Part shown: positions 26,909 through 34,889 of the stretch, one piece after another
Position numbering within the stretch: the stretch's first letter is position 1
How the letters are laid out: every line of letters starts with the position of its first letter
Assembly: GCF_014836595.1 (NCBI RefSeq)
Contig: NZ_JACSQO010000002.1
Coordinates: 62,001-126,000, forward strand
Reading direction: 5' to 3'
Length of the DNA: 64,000 nucleotides
Origin: Psychrobacillus faecigallinarum
GTDB lineage: Bacteria > Bacillota > Bacilli > Bacillales_A > Planococcaceae
Made by a program: the position numbers and the translations under genes
The notes under the pieces: model-generated
Databases searched by the model: none
Told to the model about the DNA's origin: nothing
The model's input: only the letters and a program-made list of their open reading frames with translations

Positions 26909-26983
26909 GAATGATATAAATAACATTTACATAAAAATGGCTATGTTAAAGGTCAGGATTGATTTTTTGTGGGGTGGTATAGT

Positions 26984-27000
26984 TTGTGAAATGTTACACT
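26984..27000. repeat. small intergenic repeat, copy A
   Basis: TTGTGAAATGTTACACT is repeated exactly at 31829-31845, and both are followed by an AAA-TAA-GC-TAGTT-GAA block that can form a short hairpin. Confidence 0.55.
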
Positions 27001-27073
27001 GAAATTAACGCAAGTATAGTTGAATGGCTTAGGTTCAATATCTAATATATTTATTTGGAAGGTGTTTTCAGTT

Positions 27074-27283
27074 ATGGAGTTAATTGTGTTTTCCCTAGGT
27101 GGATTTTCGATACTTTATTTTGTAATTCAGGCCGCAGTTACAAAAGGAATTAACAGTTCAATAATTGGGAAATTACTTGAAAAAGAATACGAGGAAAGGG
27201 TAAATGAAAGAGTAAATGAAAGTTTAACAATTGATGATGTGCTTGAGAAATATAAAAAGAGAGATGATAAAAACAAGAGTTGA
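27074..27283 (+). CDS. small single-pass membrane protein, unknown function
   Basis: 69 residues. One N-terminal transmembrane helix (IVFSLGGFSILYFVIQAAVT) is followed by a charged helical tail with an EERVNERVNE duplication and DVLEKYKKRDDKNK. The start is ATG 27074, nine bases after GGAAGGTG; an in-frame TTG at 27020 is unsupported. I do not recognise a family. It is monocistronic. Confidence 0.6.
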   Translation: MELIVFSLGGFSILYFVIQAAVTKGINSSIIGKLLEKEYEERVNERVNESLTIDDVLEKYKKRDDKNKS

Positions 27284-27727
27284 TGCTAATTTCTTTTACT
27301 AAGGGGTGCTTAGTAAAAAATGTACATCAAAATTTCAATAGCAAAATAAAAAATGGTTAGGGAATCTAAACAGTTTTTTTACATCACGACTGAATTATAC
27401 GAGAACAAAACCTGTTGCTTTGTAATAAAGTTTAATCAAAAATACCCACGAACCCATATTTTACTGTAAACAAGAAGAATCCATTTTGAAAGAAAGTTTG
27501 ATCAAAATAGATTCTTCTCTTGCATATTTTAAATATCGGTATTATAAGTAAAGTTTAATCATTTTATAAATGTGCTGCTCAACAATCGCTCCCATTAGTG
27601 GAATAACCAAAATATGATCTATGCCCTAATAAAATCAGTTGCTTCTTGTTGAACTAATGCATCCGTTTGTTTATGTATATTTAGTCACATACGGGTGTTA
27701 TTTGGTTTTGAGTTCTAGAAAAGAGGT
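27284..27727. other. gene-free spacer
   Basis: It begins with an imperfect terminator-like hairpin (TTTTACTAAG/CTTAGTAAAA, 27294-27318). The rest is AT-rich with two short GTTTGATCAAAA-like or GTTTAATCAAAA-like stretches near 27428 and 27497. No gene seen. Confidence 0.5.
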
Positions 27728-29122
27728 TTATTCAACAATCTCACTTTCAATGGAACCTTCTGTAAAATCTTTTTTTTTGATTTTATATCCTATATATAGA
27801 ATCAAAAACCATATAGGTGCTACAACTAATGCTATTCGCATGTCCTCAATAAATCCAATTAAGACAATGACAAGCGCTAAAAATGTTAATGCTAGATAGG
27901 TTGAAATTGGATATAATGGCATTTTAAATGCTAGTTTTTCTATTTCTTTTTTTGTTTTTGATTGTCTGAATTTTAGTTGGGCAACCAGGATAATCGTCCA
28001 GCTGGTAATAACCGCAACCGTGGCAACAGCAGAAATATACAAAAACACTTTTTCAGGAACAATATAATTCAAAACTACTGCGACTAATAAAAACAATGAA
28101 GAGAACAGGATTCCACGTCTTGGACTACCATTTTTGCTAAGCTTTCCGAAATATTTCGGACCGTTATTTTGCAGTGATAAATTGTGTAACATTCTGCCAG
28201 AAGCGAATAACCCACTATTAAAAGCAGATAATGCTGCTGTTATGACAACAAAATTAATTATATGCGCAGCACCAGGAATTCCTACCTTTTCAAAAATTAA
28301 AACAAATGGGCTCCCATTTGTGCCTACCTCATTCCAGGGATATATAGCCATCATGACTCCTAATGCACCAATATAAAAAATTAATATCCTCCAGATAACA
28401 TTGTTGATGGCCAATGGAATTGATTTTTGAGGATTTTTCGCTTCCCCTGCCGTAATTCCAACTAATTCTACCCCTCCAAATGAAAACATCACGAGGACCA
28501 AGGACATTACAATACCGTTGATTCCATTTGGCATGAACCCTCCATGAATCCAAAGATTGTCCAAACCGATTGGCTGTCCTCCGTTCCCGATTCCCAGGAA
28601 GATGATTCCTAGTCCAAGGAGAATCATTCCGATAATGGCTACAACTTTAATCAGTGCAAACCAGAATTCAAACTCTCCATATGCTTTTACATTGGCAAGG
28701 TTTATCAGTGTAATTACGATAAGTACAGCCAGTGCTACCAGCCACTGTGGAATATCAGGAAACCAGTAATTCACATAAACACCAGTCACCGTTATTTCTG
28801 CCATCCCAACGACAACCCACATAAACCAATAGGTCCAGCCAGTTAAGTAACCTGCAAACGCCCCTAAATATCGATGTGCATATGAACTAAATGAACCAGA
28901 AACCGGTTCGTCCACAGCCATTTCCCCAAGTGCTCTCATAATGGTAAAAATAACTAAGCCTCCGACTAAATATGAGAACAAAATGGATGGACCAGCCATT
29001 TGAATGGTTGCACTCGAACCATAGAACAATCCAACTCCAATTGCACCTCCAAGTGCAATTAACTGGATATGCCTATTATCTAAACCCCGTTGAAGTCTCT
29101 GATTTTGATTACCTTTACTCAA
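27728..29122 (-). CDS. APC-type amino acid permease (YbxG/ThrP-like, probably serine/threonine)
   Basis: 464 residues, 12 predicted membrane helices, AAT family of the APC superfamily. The entry motif RHIQLIALGGAIGVGLFYGS and the later GITAGEAKNPQ and FNSGLFASGRML blocks are intact. By eye it is closest to the threonine/serine permeases YifK/ThrP and YbxG (shared GWTYWFMW, GNGGQ, YPWNEVG-NGSPFV features) rather than AroP/PheP. The start is TTG 29120-29122 with AGGAGG upstream. A T-box leader precedes it, so it is induced when a tRNA is uncharged; the likely specifier is UCA, which fits a serine carrier. Confidence 0.82.
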   Translation of the reverse strand: MSKGNQNQRLQRGLDNRHIQLIALGGAIGVGLFYGSSATIQMAGPSILFSYLVGGLVIFTIMRALGEMAVDEPVSGSFSSYAHRYLGAFAGYLTGWTYWFMWVVVGMAEITVTGVYVNYWFPDIPQWLVALAVLIVITLINLANVKAYGEFEFWFALIKVVAIIGMILLGLGIIFLGIGNGGQPIGLDNLWIHGGFMPNGINGIVMSLVLVMFSFGGVELVGITAGEAKNPQKSIPLAINNVIWRILIFYIGALGVMMAIYPWNEVGTNGSPFVLIFEKVGIPGAAHIINFVVITAALSAFNSGLFASGRMLHNLSLQNNGPKYFGKLSKNGSPRRGILFSSLFLLVAVVLNYIVPEKVFLYISAVATVAVITSWTIILVAQLKFRQSKTKKEIEKLAFKMPLYPISTYLALTFLALVIVLIGFIEDMRIALVVAPIWFLILYIGYKIKKKDFTEGSIESEIVE

Positions 29123-29179
29123 TCATTATTCCTCCTTAAAATATTATTTCTAATATTGCAAGGATATAAAAAAAAAAGT

Positions 29180-29462
29180 ATAAAAAAACGCCCTTTTGGA
29201 TTAACCAAAAGGACGATTCAACTCGTGTTACCACCTTTAATGCATAAGCAACTCATATTGCTTACCTTTGTAAGTACAGTCATCTGACGATACTTTAGCA
29301 CATGATTACGGGTGCTAAGCCGGTGTAGCCTACTAAGGAATCCTATTCAGTACACTGCTCCAAGATGAATTCACAATCGTTCAACATGCACCTCTCATCA
29401 ACCGGTAACTTTCTGTCTGTTTGCATGATTGCTACTATTTCTTATCATAGCCTTTATTCTTA
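29180..29462 (-). ncRNA. T-box leader of the amino acid permease (specifier probably UCA, Ser)
   Basis: On the minus strand the AGTA box is at 29433-29436, the T-box GGTGGTAACACGAG at 29222-29235, and the terminator arms are CGTCCTTTTGG/CCAAAAGGGCG (29189-29214) followed by T7. The specifier loop reads GTGAATTCATC (29364-29374). Compared with the tyrS T-box in this window (GAAT-TAC), the codon after GAAT is TCA, for serine. A one-base shift would give TTC (Phe). The strength of the call is high for T-box identity and moderate for the amino acid. Confidence 0.85.
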
Positions 29463-29785
29463 TATCCCGAAATGTTTTAAACAAATCTTCGTTATGCAAA
29501 TATTAATTATATATTATATTATAGATTAATTTAACTTTGTCAATATAAAATGTTCTGCTTCAACTCCCTCAGTTTAATACGATTTTCTTTAAATATGTTA
29601 TTCAAGAATAGGGCCCTGATATAGATATTAACTACCATCAGACTGTTAGCCTGATAGGCAAGTTTATTTCTTTTATTCCTTTAAAGATACAGAAAAAGAA
29701 TTTAGAGTTAGATATGCAATCAGTTGAATAAAAGAAATCCAGCTTCATATGTTGCTTAACAGATTCTGTATAATAATTTTATTCT
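29463..29785. other. gene-free spacer
   Basis: AT-rich. It should contain the promoter of the T-box transcript (minus) and of the next gene (plus). No gene or structured RNA seen. Confidence 0.4.
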
Positions 29786-29854
29786 TTGAAGGAATTCATT
29801 TATGAAATAGAGAACTATAGTGTGAATGACAATACTATAGTAGAGGTGAGTAAT

Positions 29855-30265
29855 ATGGGGTTTCAGGCTGATAAGATATTCGTAAATTTAGCAGTAAAAG
29901 ATTTAAATAAGACTAAGGAATTTTTTTCTAAATTGGGGTTTGAATTCAATTCCCAGTTTACCAATGAATTTGCAGCAAGCATGATTATTAGTGATAATAT
30001 ATTTGCTATGTTGTTAGTTGAAGAACATTTTAAGACTTTTACGAAAAAAGAAATCGCCGATTCTACAAGAAGTAATGAAGCGATCTTGGCACTATCTGTT
30101 GATAGTAAAGAAAAAGTCGTTGCGATCGTAAACAAAGCTTTAGAAGCAGGCGGGAAACCTACAATGGATCCACAAGACCATGGGTTTATGTATGGATGGA
30201 GTTTTGAGGATATTGACGGTCATCTTTGGGAGCTTTTTTACATGGATGAAAGTGCAATAAAATAA
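29855..30265 (+). CDS. VOC family protein (extradiol dioxygenase-like)
   Basis: 136 residues. NLAVKDLNKTKEFFSKLGFEF starts the fold. The C-terminal GWSFEDIDGHLWELFYMD segment matches VOC proteins annotated as glyoxalase/extradiol dioxygenase in Bacillus, with the terminal Glu metal ligand in WELFY. The start is ATG 29855 with AGAGGTGAG upstream; an in-frame ATG at 29786 is less likely. The substrate is unknown. Confidence 0.83.
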   Translation: MGFQADKIFVNLAVKDLNKTKEFFSKLGFEFNSQFTNEFAASMIISDNIFAMLLVEEHFKTFTKKEIADSTRSNEAILALSVDSKEKVVAIVNKALEAGGKPTMDPQDHGFMYGWSFEDIDGHLWELFYMDESAIK

Positions 30266-30307
30266 TTTATTCTAAACATTAAGTAACTCACAATAAACCG
30301 AATGAGG

Positions 30308-30336
30308 AAGCTAGCACATGATGTTGGCTTTTTTGT
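30308..30336 (+). terminator. terminator after VOC gene
   Basis: AAGCTAGCA (30308-30316) pairs with TGTTGGCTT (30322-30330) with G-U pairs, then T-rich. Confidence 0.6.
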
Positions 30337-30510
30337 GTTACATAATGAAGATTATGTGGAACAGAGTTACAGTTGCTTATTAAACTATTGGGAGCTTTAC
30401 TTTAAGAAGAGGCTATTGCCTTTTTTCTTATTCAACCATAGAGGCAAGTTTGTTTAATAATAACATTCAGGTTTTTATGGTAATGTGGAGGAATTTAAGG
30501 TGGTTGATCA

Positions 30511-30936
30511 ATGTATATTAAAAAAGTTTTAGCATTTTTATTAATTGCAGTTACTCTTTTTTATGTTTCCTATCTTATGGTGTATAAACTTTCATTTTTA
30601 CCAAATGGATATGATATTGAAGAAATTAAAAAAGATTATGTTTCGCTAAAATCATTCAATTTCTTAGGAGTTGAAAAACATATAATAACTCTGCCCTTTT
30701 CTGAGGATGACACTTGGAAAATTGATGAAATTGAATATGCAGTAAATAGACAAAAGGAATTTTTATGGCTGTTGTTTTCTTTTGTTACTATTTCAGGATT
30801 TTTGTTGATTTATAAGGTTCTAAATGGATTAAAATTATGGAAAGCAGTCTTAGAAAGTAATATTGTTTTTGCTGTTTTGTTACCTCTTCTTCCTGTTCTA
30901 AACTCATTGAATAGGTTATTTGACTTAATCTCCTGA
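30511..30936 (+). CDS. three-helix membrane protein, unknown
   Basis: 141 residues with three likely membrane helices: residues 5-27 (VLAFLLIAVTLFYVSYLMVY), about 87-107 and 114-132. Between helices one and two is a ~60-residue loop (NGYDIEEIKKDYVSLKSFNF) probably outside the cell. The ribosome site is weak. I do not recognise a family. Terminator-like sequences built from the same CTTTACTTTAAGAA core flank it (30398 and 30955). Confidence 0.6.
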   Translation: MYIKKVLAFLLIAVTLFYVSYLMVYKLSFLPNGYDIEEIKKDYVSLKSFNFLGVEKHIITLPFSEDDTWKIDEIEYAVNRQKEFLWLLFSFVTISGFLLIYKVLNGLKLWKAVLESNIVFAVLLPLLPVLNSLNRLFDLIS

Positions 30937-30952
30937 TTACTCAACTACCGAT

Positions 30953-30988
30953 TGCTTTACTTTAAGAAATGTAAAGCCTTTTTTCTTA
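30953..30988 (+). terminator. terminator after 30511-30936
   Basis: GCTTTAC (30953 on) pairs with GTAAAGC across TTTAAGAAAT and leads into CTTTTTTCTTATT. A related but imperfect copy (CTTTACTTTAAGAAGAGGC ... GCCTTTTTTCTTATT) lies at 30397-30432. Confidence 0.7.
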
Positions 30989-31246
30989 TTGTACTAACGG
31001 TCAGTATTGTTCAATAATCAAAGAGAAACATTTATTAAAAATAGGTGAAAAGTAGATGAATAGTTCCAGTTGATACTGTTGGGGAGATGAGTAAGAATAT
31101 AAAAATAATTTAATGCAAAATTAGTGAAATGATTCTTTTTATCACGGGCAATGCTAGTATCTTACTATTTTAATCATCCCTTTGTTAATACTAGAATTTC
31201 AATACAGGATAATGCAAGATAGCATGAATTTAGGAGGCATTAAAAT
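30989..31246. other. gene-free spacer
   Basis: AT-rich, with nothing recognisable apart from the ribosome site of the next gene. Confidence 0.35.
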
Positions 31247-31684
31247 TTGAAAATCCAAAAAATAGATCATGTTGGTGTAATCGTAAATGATCTCTCTGCC
31301 ACTAAAGAGTTTTTTCTCGATTTTGGACTTGAGGTGAAAGGGGAATGGGAAATGGAAGGAGAGTTGATGGGATATGCAGTTAGGCTTAATAACGCTAAAG
31401 TAGCGTGTGTAGGATTGGGAACACCAGACGGTCAGACATGGATAGAGCTAATCAAATTTTATTCACCGTCAGATGAAAAAGATATTCAGCAAACCTTTGC
31501 TAATACCCTTGGTATCCGTCATATTGCATTTACTGTTGAAGATATTGAAGCTGTTGTTGCTAAACTGAAAAAGAAGGGTACGGAAATATTTAGTGAGATA
31601 CAGCGATATGAAGAAAGTTATAAATTATGCTACGTTCGTGGTCCAGAGGGAATTATTTTGGAGTTGGCTGAAGAAATCAAATAA
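31247..31684 (+). CDS. VOC family protein (methylmalonyl-CoA epimerase-like fold)
   Basis: 145 residues. KIDHVGVIVNDLSATKEFFLDFGLEV, GIRHIAFTVEDIEAVVAKL and CYVRGPEGIILELAEE give a complete VOC pair with His (DHVG), His (RHIAF) and terminal Glu (LELAE) ligands, so metal binding is likely. The start is TTG 31247-31249 with TTAGGAGG nine bases upstream. The substrate is unknown. Confidence 0.86.
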   Translation: MKIQKIDHVGVIVNDLSATKEFFLDFGLEVKGEWEMEGELMGYAVRLNNAKVACVGLGTPDGQTWIELIKFYSPSDEKDIQQTFANTLGIRHIAFTVEDIEAVVAKLKKKGTEIFSEIQRYEESYKLCYVRGPEGIILELAEEIK

Positions 31685-31828
31685 GCAGTGTAAAAAATTG
31701 TTACTTTCTATTTTTTTAGTTTGTGAAGAAATGTACTTAAGCTAACGAGTGCTTTAGCAAAACAAGATCATCATTTTATGAGGGTCTATTTTTTATCTAA
31801 TCATCCAGTGGACCTCAGAAGAAATCCA

Positions 31829-31872
31829 TTGTGAAATGTTACACTTAAACTAAAGCGATAGTTTAGTTGAAG
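31829..31872. repeat. small intergenic repeat, copy B
   Basis: TTGTGAAATGTTACACT is exactly as at 26984, followed by TAAACTAAAGCGATAGTTTA, which forms a hairpin. Confidence 0.55.
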
Positions 31873-32148
31873 AAGTTTTTTTCGATTGGGATAAATAATA
31901 TTTGTAAATTATTGAACAAAAATTTTTATTTTGTGCTCTCATCGCTAAATCAAAAAACAATCTCTTGAAATTACCGAACTAAAGAAAATAAGGATGTACT
32001 CTGGTAGGAAAGCTTTGTATTAAACGTTCAGAAATTAGTGGTCTTGGTTATAATAACAATGTTTTCAAATTTATTGCGATAATTAGACCTTCTACTATAT
32101 TATAAACGATTGAAATATATGTGATAATTCTTAATGATTTGGGTATTA

Positions 32149-32212
32149 ATACTTGGAGATAATTGTTTTGACTCGTGGGTATCCATGTATTAAGATAATG
32201 ATTACCAAGTAT
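32149..32212 (+). promoter_or_regulatory. tcyA promoter flanked by an 8-bp inverted repeat
   Basis: TTGACT (32168-32173) and TAAGAT (32191-32196) with a 17-base spacer form a plausible promoter. ATACTTGG (32149-32156) and its complement CCAAGTAT (32205-32212) flank it 48 bases apart, an arrangement suited to a repressor. In B. subtilis cystine genes are repressed by CymR; I cannot say that this is its site. Confidence 0.45.
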
Positions 32213-32240
32213 GTTTATCTGAATTAGGAGGAATCATGAC

Positions 32241-33071
32241 ATGAAAAAATTTAGCTATTTGCTATTATTGATTATTTCTGCTGTGCTAGTGTTAGCTGCA
32301 TGCAGCGGCAAAGAGAACGGAAACGAAGGCGGAAATGGAAATCAAAACGAATCGGGCAATGCTGATGGGGATCTGCTAGCGAAGGTAAAAAACAGCAGTG
32401 AGCTATTGGTCGGTACTGAAGGAACATACGCACCTTTCACATTCCATGATGAGTCTGGTAAGTTGACTGGGTTTGACGTTGAGATTGTAGAAGAAATTGC
32501 TTCACGCCTTGGCGTAAAGGCAAAATTCATGGAAACACAGTGGGATGCAATGTTCCCGGGTCTAGATTCAGAACGTTTCGATATGATTGCCAACCAAGTG
32601 GGAATTAAACCAGAACGCCAAGAAAAATATGATTTCTCTGACCCATATATTTCATCATCTGCAGTATTGGTAACACAAGCAGACAACAATGACGTTAAAG
32701 CATTTGAAGATATTAAAGGCTTGAAATCTGCTCAATCCCTTACAAGCAACTACGGTGAAATAGCGAAGTCATATGGGGCTGAATTAGTTGGCATTGACGG
32801 GTTCATTCAAGCAATTGAATTGTTGAATTCAAACCGTGTAGATGTAACCATCAACGATAAATTAACTGTACTTGATTACCAAAAACAAAAACCTGAAGCA
32901 AATATCAAGATTGTAGCAGAAGCTGACGATGCTGCACAAAGTGGTTTGATGTTCCGTAAAGGAAGCGAAACACTAGTGGAAGCTGTAAACAAAGCATTGA
33001 ACGAAATGATCGAAGATGGCACGTACAACGAAATTTCTGAGAAATGGTTCGGCGAAAATGTTTTGGAATGA
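32241..33071 (+). CDS. tcyA: cystine-type amino acid ABC transporter, substrate-binding lipoprotein
   Basis: 276 residues. A lipoprotein signal with lipobox LAAC (Cys21) precedes a Gly/Asn-rich linker and a family 3 solute-binding domain. The strings GTEGTYAPFTFHDESGKLTG, ETQWDAMFPGL, NQVG, AQSLTSNYG and NDKL closely follow B. subtilis TcyA (YckK), so L-cystine is the likely ligand. The next genes are its permease and ATPase. By eye its codon use is a little more GC-rich than the neighbouring genes. Confidence 0.86.
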   Translation: MKKFSYLLLLIISAVLVLAACSGKENGNEGGNGNQNESGNADGDLLAKVKNSSELLVGTEGTYAPFTFHDESGKLTGFDVEIVEEIASRLGVKAKFMETQWDAMFPGLDSERFDMIANQVGIKPERQEKYDFSDPYISSSAVLVTQADNNDVKAFEDIKGLKSAQSLTSNYGEIAKSYGAELVGIDGFIQAIELLNSNRVDVTINDKLTVLDYQKQKPEANIKIVAEADDAAQSGLMFRKGSETLVEAVNKALNEMIEDGTYNEISEKWFGENVLE

Positions 33072-33747
33072 TCCTGATAAAGTGGAGCGCTATATAGATA
33101 TTGCTCAATCTTCTCTCCTCCCTCTGTTGGAGGGTGCTGTTGTATATACGCTCCCATTGACGCTAATTACATTCGTTTGTGGACTTGTACTAGCAATTCT
33201 TACAGCGTTGGCTAGAATATCAACCATCAAACCGTTCCAATGGATTGCACGCATTTATGTCTCCGCCATTCGGGGAACGCCTTTATTGGTACAGTTGTTT
33301 ATTCTATTTTATGGTTTGGGATCAGTTGGGGTTGTCATTGACCCGTTCCCAGCCGCTGTTATTGGGTTTTCATTGAATGTGGGGGCATACGCTTCTGAAG
33401 TGATCCGTGCGGCTATCCTATCTATCCCTAAAGGGCAGTGGGAAGCTGCACAAATGATAGGGATGACTTATTCCCAGACATTGCGCCGAGTTATTTTGCC
33501 TCAGGCTACAAGAGTATCCATCCCGCCTCTTTCGAATACATTCATCGGTCTGGTGAAAGATACTTCTTTGGCATCTGCTATTCTAGTAACCGAAATGTTT
33601 AGAAGAGCGCAAGAGATTGCGGCATTCAACTATGAGGTCCTATTACTTTATACTGAGGTTGCTATCCTGTATTGGATCATCTGTTTCTTGCTTTCGCTTG
33701 TCCAAGGTAGATTGGAAAATCGATTCGATCGCTACGTAATGAAATAA
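33058..33747 (+). CDS. tcyB: cystine-type amino acid ABC transporter, permease
   Basis: 229 residues, His/Glu/Arg-type polar amino acid permease. Helices start at VYTLPLTLITFVCGLVLAIL. The ATPase-contact EAA loop is GQWEAAQMIGMTYSQTLRRV. The start is ATG 33058, so it overlaps the end of tcyA by 14 bases and is translationally coupled. A longer frame from 33016 would run deeper into tcyA and is unnecessary. Confidence 0.88.
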   Translation: MFWNDPDKVERYIDIAQSSLLPLLEGAVVYTLPLTLITFVCGLVLAILTALARISTIKPFQWIARIYVSAIRGTPLLVQLFILFYGLGSVGVVIDPFPAAVIGFSLNVGAYASEVIRAAILSIPKGQWEAAQMIGMTYSQTLRRVILPQATRVSIPPLSNTFIGLVKDTSLASAILVTEMFRRAQEIAAFNYEVLLLYTEVAILYWIICFLLSLVQGRLENRFDRYVMK

Positions 33748-33783
33748 ATCTATTTAACGGATGAAGTAGAAAGGAGAATAGGA

Positions 33784-34518
33784 TTGATAAAAATTAATGG
33801 ACTGCACAAACGATTTGGCGACCTTGAAGTTTTGAAGGGAATCGACCTGGAAATCGATCAAGGTAAAGTGGTCGTTGTCATCGGACCTTCAGGTTCTGGA
33901 AAAACGACTTTGCTTCGCTGTCTGAATATACTGGAAGTCCCTTCGGCTGGAAGCATTTCCATTGACGGCCAAACGATTGATTTTTCCAAACCTGTACCTA
34001 AGAAAGAAGTTGATTTAATCAGAAGAAAATCAGCAATGGTTTTCCAGCACTACAATCTTTTCCCTCATATGACGGCACTTCAGAACGTCATGGAAGGGCC
34101 GATGATCGTGCAACAGAAATCAAAAGAAGAAGCCCGTCAAAAAGCAACACAATTATTGACTAAAGTAGGGCTGGGAGACAAACTTGACTATTATCCACAT
34201 CAGCTTTCTGGCGGACAACAGCAGCGTGTAGGGATTGCCAGAGCCCTTGCGCTAGAGCCAAAAGTAATGCTTTTCGATGAACCGACTTCTGCACTGGATC
34301 CCGAGCTCGTAGGGGAAGTACTGCAGGTCATGAAAGATCTCGCAGGGACGGGCATTACCATGGTCGTAGTTACCCATGAAATGCGGTTTGCAAACGATGT
34401 AGCATCTGAAGTTATCTTTATGGATCAAGGGAAGATCGTCGAACGAAGCCAGCCGTCCGAGATGTTCACAAATCCTAAAGAAGAGCGGACAAGACAGTTC
34501 CTGAATTTGATTCAATAA
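33784..34518 (+). CDS. tcyC: cystine-type amino acid ABC transporter, ATP-binding protein
   Basis: 244 residues, complete ABC ATPase: Walker [11 protein letters not shown]-loop [10 protein letters not shown], signature LSGGQQQR, Walker [15 protein letters not shown] and switch THE. It is a polar amino acid class (GlnQ/TcyC) ATPase. The start is TTG 33784 with AGAAAGGAGAA upstream. It is third gene of the tcyABC-like operon, and a terminator follows directly. Confidence 0.9.
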   Translation: MIKINGLHKRFGDLEVLKGIDLEIDQGKVVVVIGPSGSGKTTLLRCLNILEVPSAGSISIDGQTIDFSKPVPKKEVDLIRRKSAMVFQHYNLFPHMTALQNVMEGPMIVQQKSKEEARQKATQLLTKVGLGDKLDYYPHQLSGGQQQRVGIARALALEPKVMLFDEPTSALDPELVGEVLQVMKDLAGTGITMVVVTHEMRFANDVASEVIFMDQGKIVERSQPSEMFTNPKEERTRQFLNLIQ

Positions 34519-34520
34519 TG

Positions 34521-34568
34521 AAAAGCCCTTTCCTCAATTCAGTGATTTATTGAGGTAGGGCTTTTATT
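34521..34568 (+). terminator. terminator after tcyC
   Basis: AAAAGCCCT (34521) pairs with AGGGCTTTT (34557-34565), with an inner CCTCAAT/ATTGAGG stem. Confidence 0.8.
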
Positions 34569-34848
34569 ATGATTAGGTGATGGGAAGTCTATTTTCCTGT
34601 TCTGTTCTTTCTACAGAGCGATCGAGCATCAACTGGTTCTTGCGTTGAGTAGTTATATGGTTAATTTTGAACTTGTAAACTTTTATTAGACCAAATTTTG
34701 GGGTTTCGATTGGTATTATACTACTTAATGCAACATTGATTTGGAGAAAAATAAAAAAGTAATGTTAATCGATTTTTTAAGAGGGGGAGAGATAGAACTT
34801 CCCCATCCTCACACGTCGTTTTTAACGTTCTAAAGATGTGAGTATATA
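34569..34848. other. gene-free spacer
   Basis: It contains two weak hairpins (GGGGGA...TCCCC at 34783-34806; CTCACAC...GTGTGAG-like arms at 34809-34842). No gene seen. Confidence 0.4.
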
Positions 34849-34880
34849 AAGAAGGCGGTGACTTTTGTCACCGCCTTCTT
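34849..34880 (-). terminator. terminator of the penicillin-binding protein gene
   Basis: AAGAAGGCGGTGAC-TTTT-GTCACCGCCTTCTT is a perfect 14-bp stem just past the minus-strand stop at 34890. Confidence 0.85.
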
Positions 34881-34889
34881 CTTTATTAG

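Larger units (their letters stand above)
31685..32240. other. gene-free spacer before tcyA
   Basis: It contains two short palindromes of the same small repeat family (GCTAACGAGTGCTTTAGC near 31742, and the 31829-31872 copy), then the tcyA promoter region (32149-32212). No gene. Confidence 0.5.

Noticed and set aside
26814-27002. Open frame over acsA end and terminator
   Set aside because: It runs through the acsA C-terminus and terminator hairpin, and no family is seen.
29364-29374. UUC (Phe) as T-box specifier
   Set aside because: It is possible with a one-base shift, but spacing by analogy with the UAC tyrS T-box (GAAT then codon) favours UCA, and the permease looks closer to YbxG/ThrP than to AroP/PheP. 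Kept as the alternative, not excluded.
34809-34842. Possible riboswitch in the tcyC/PBP spacer
   Set aside because: Only a weak short stem, with no known riboswitch signature.
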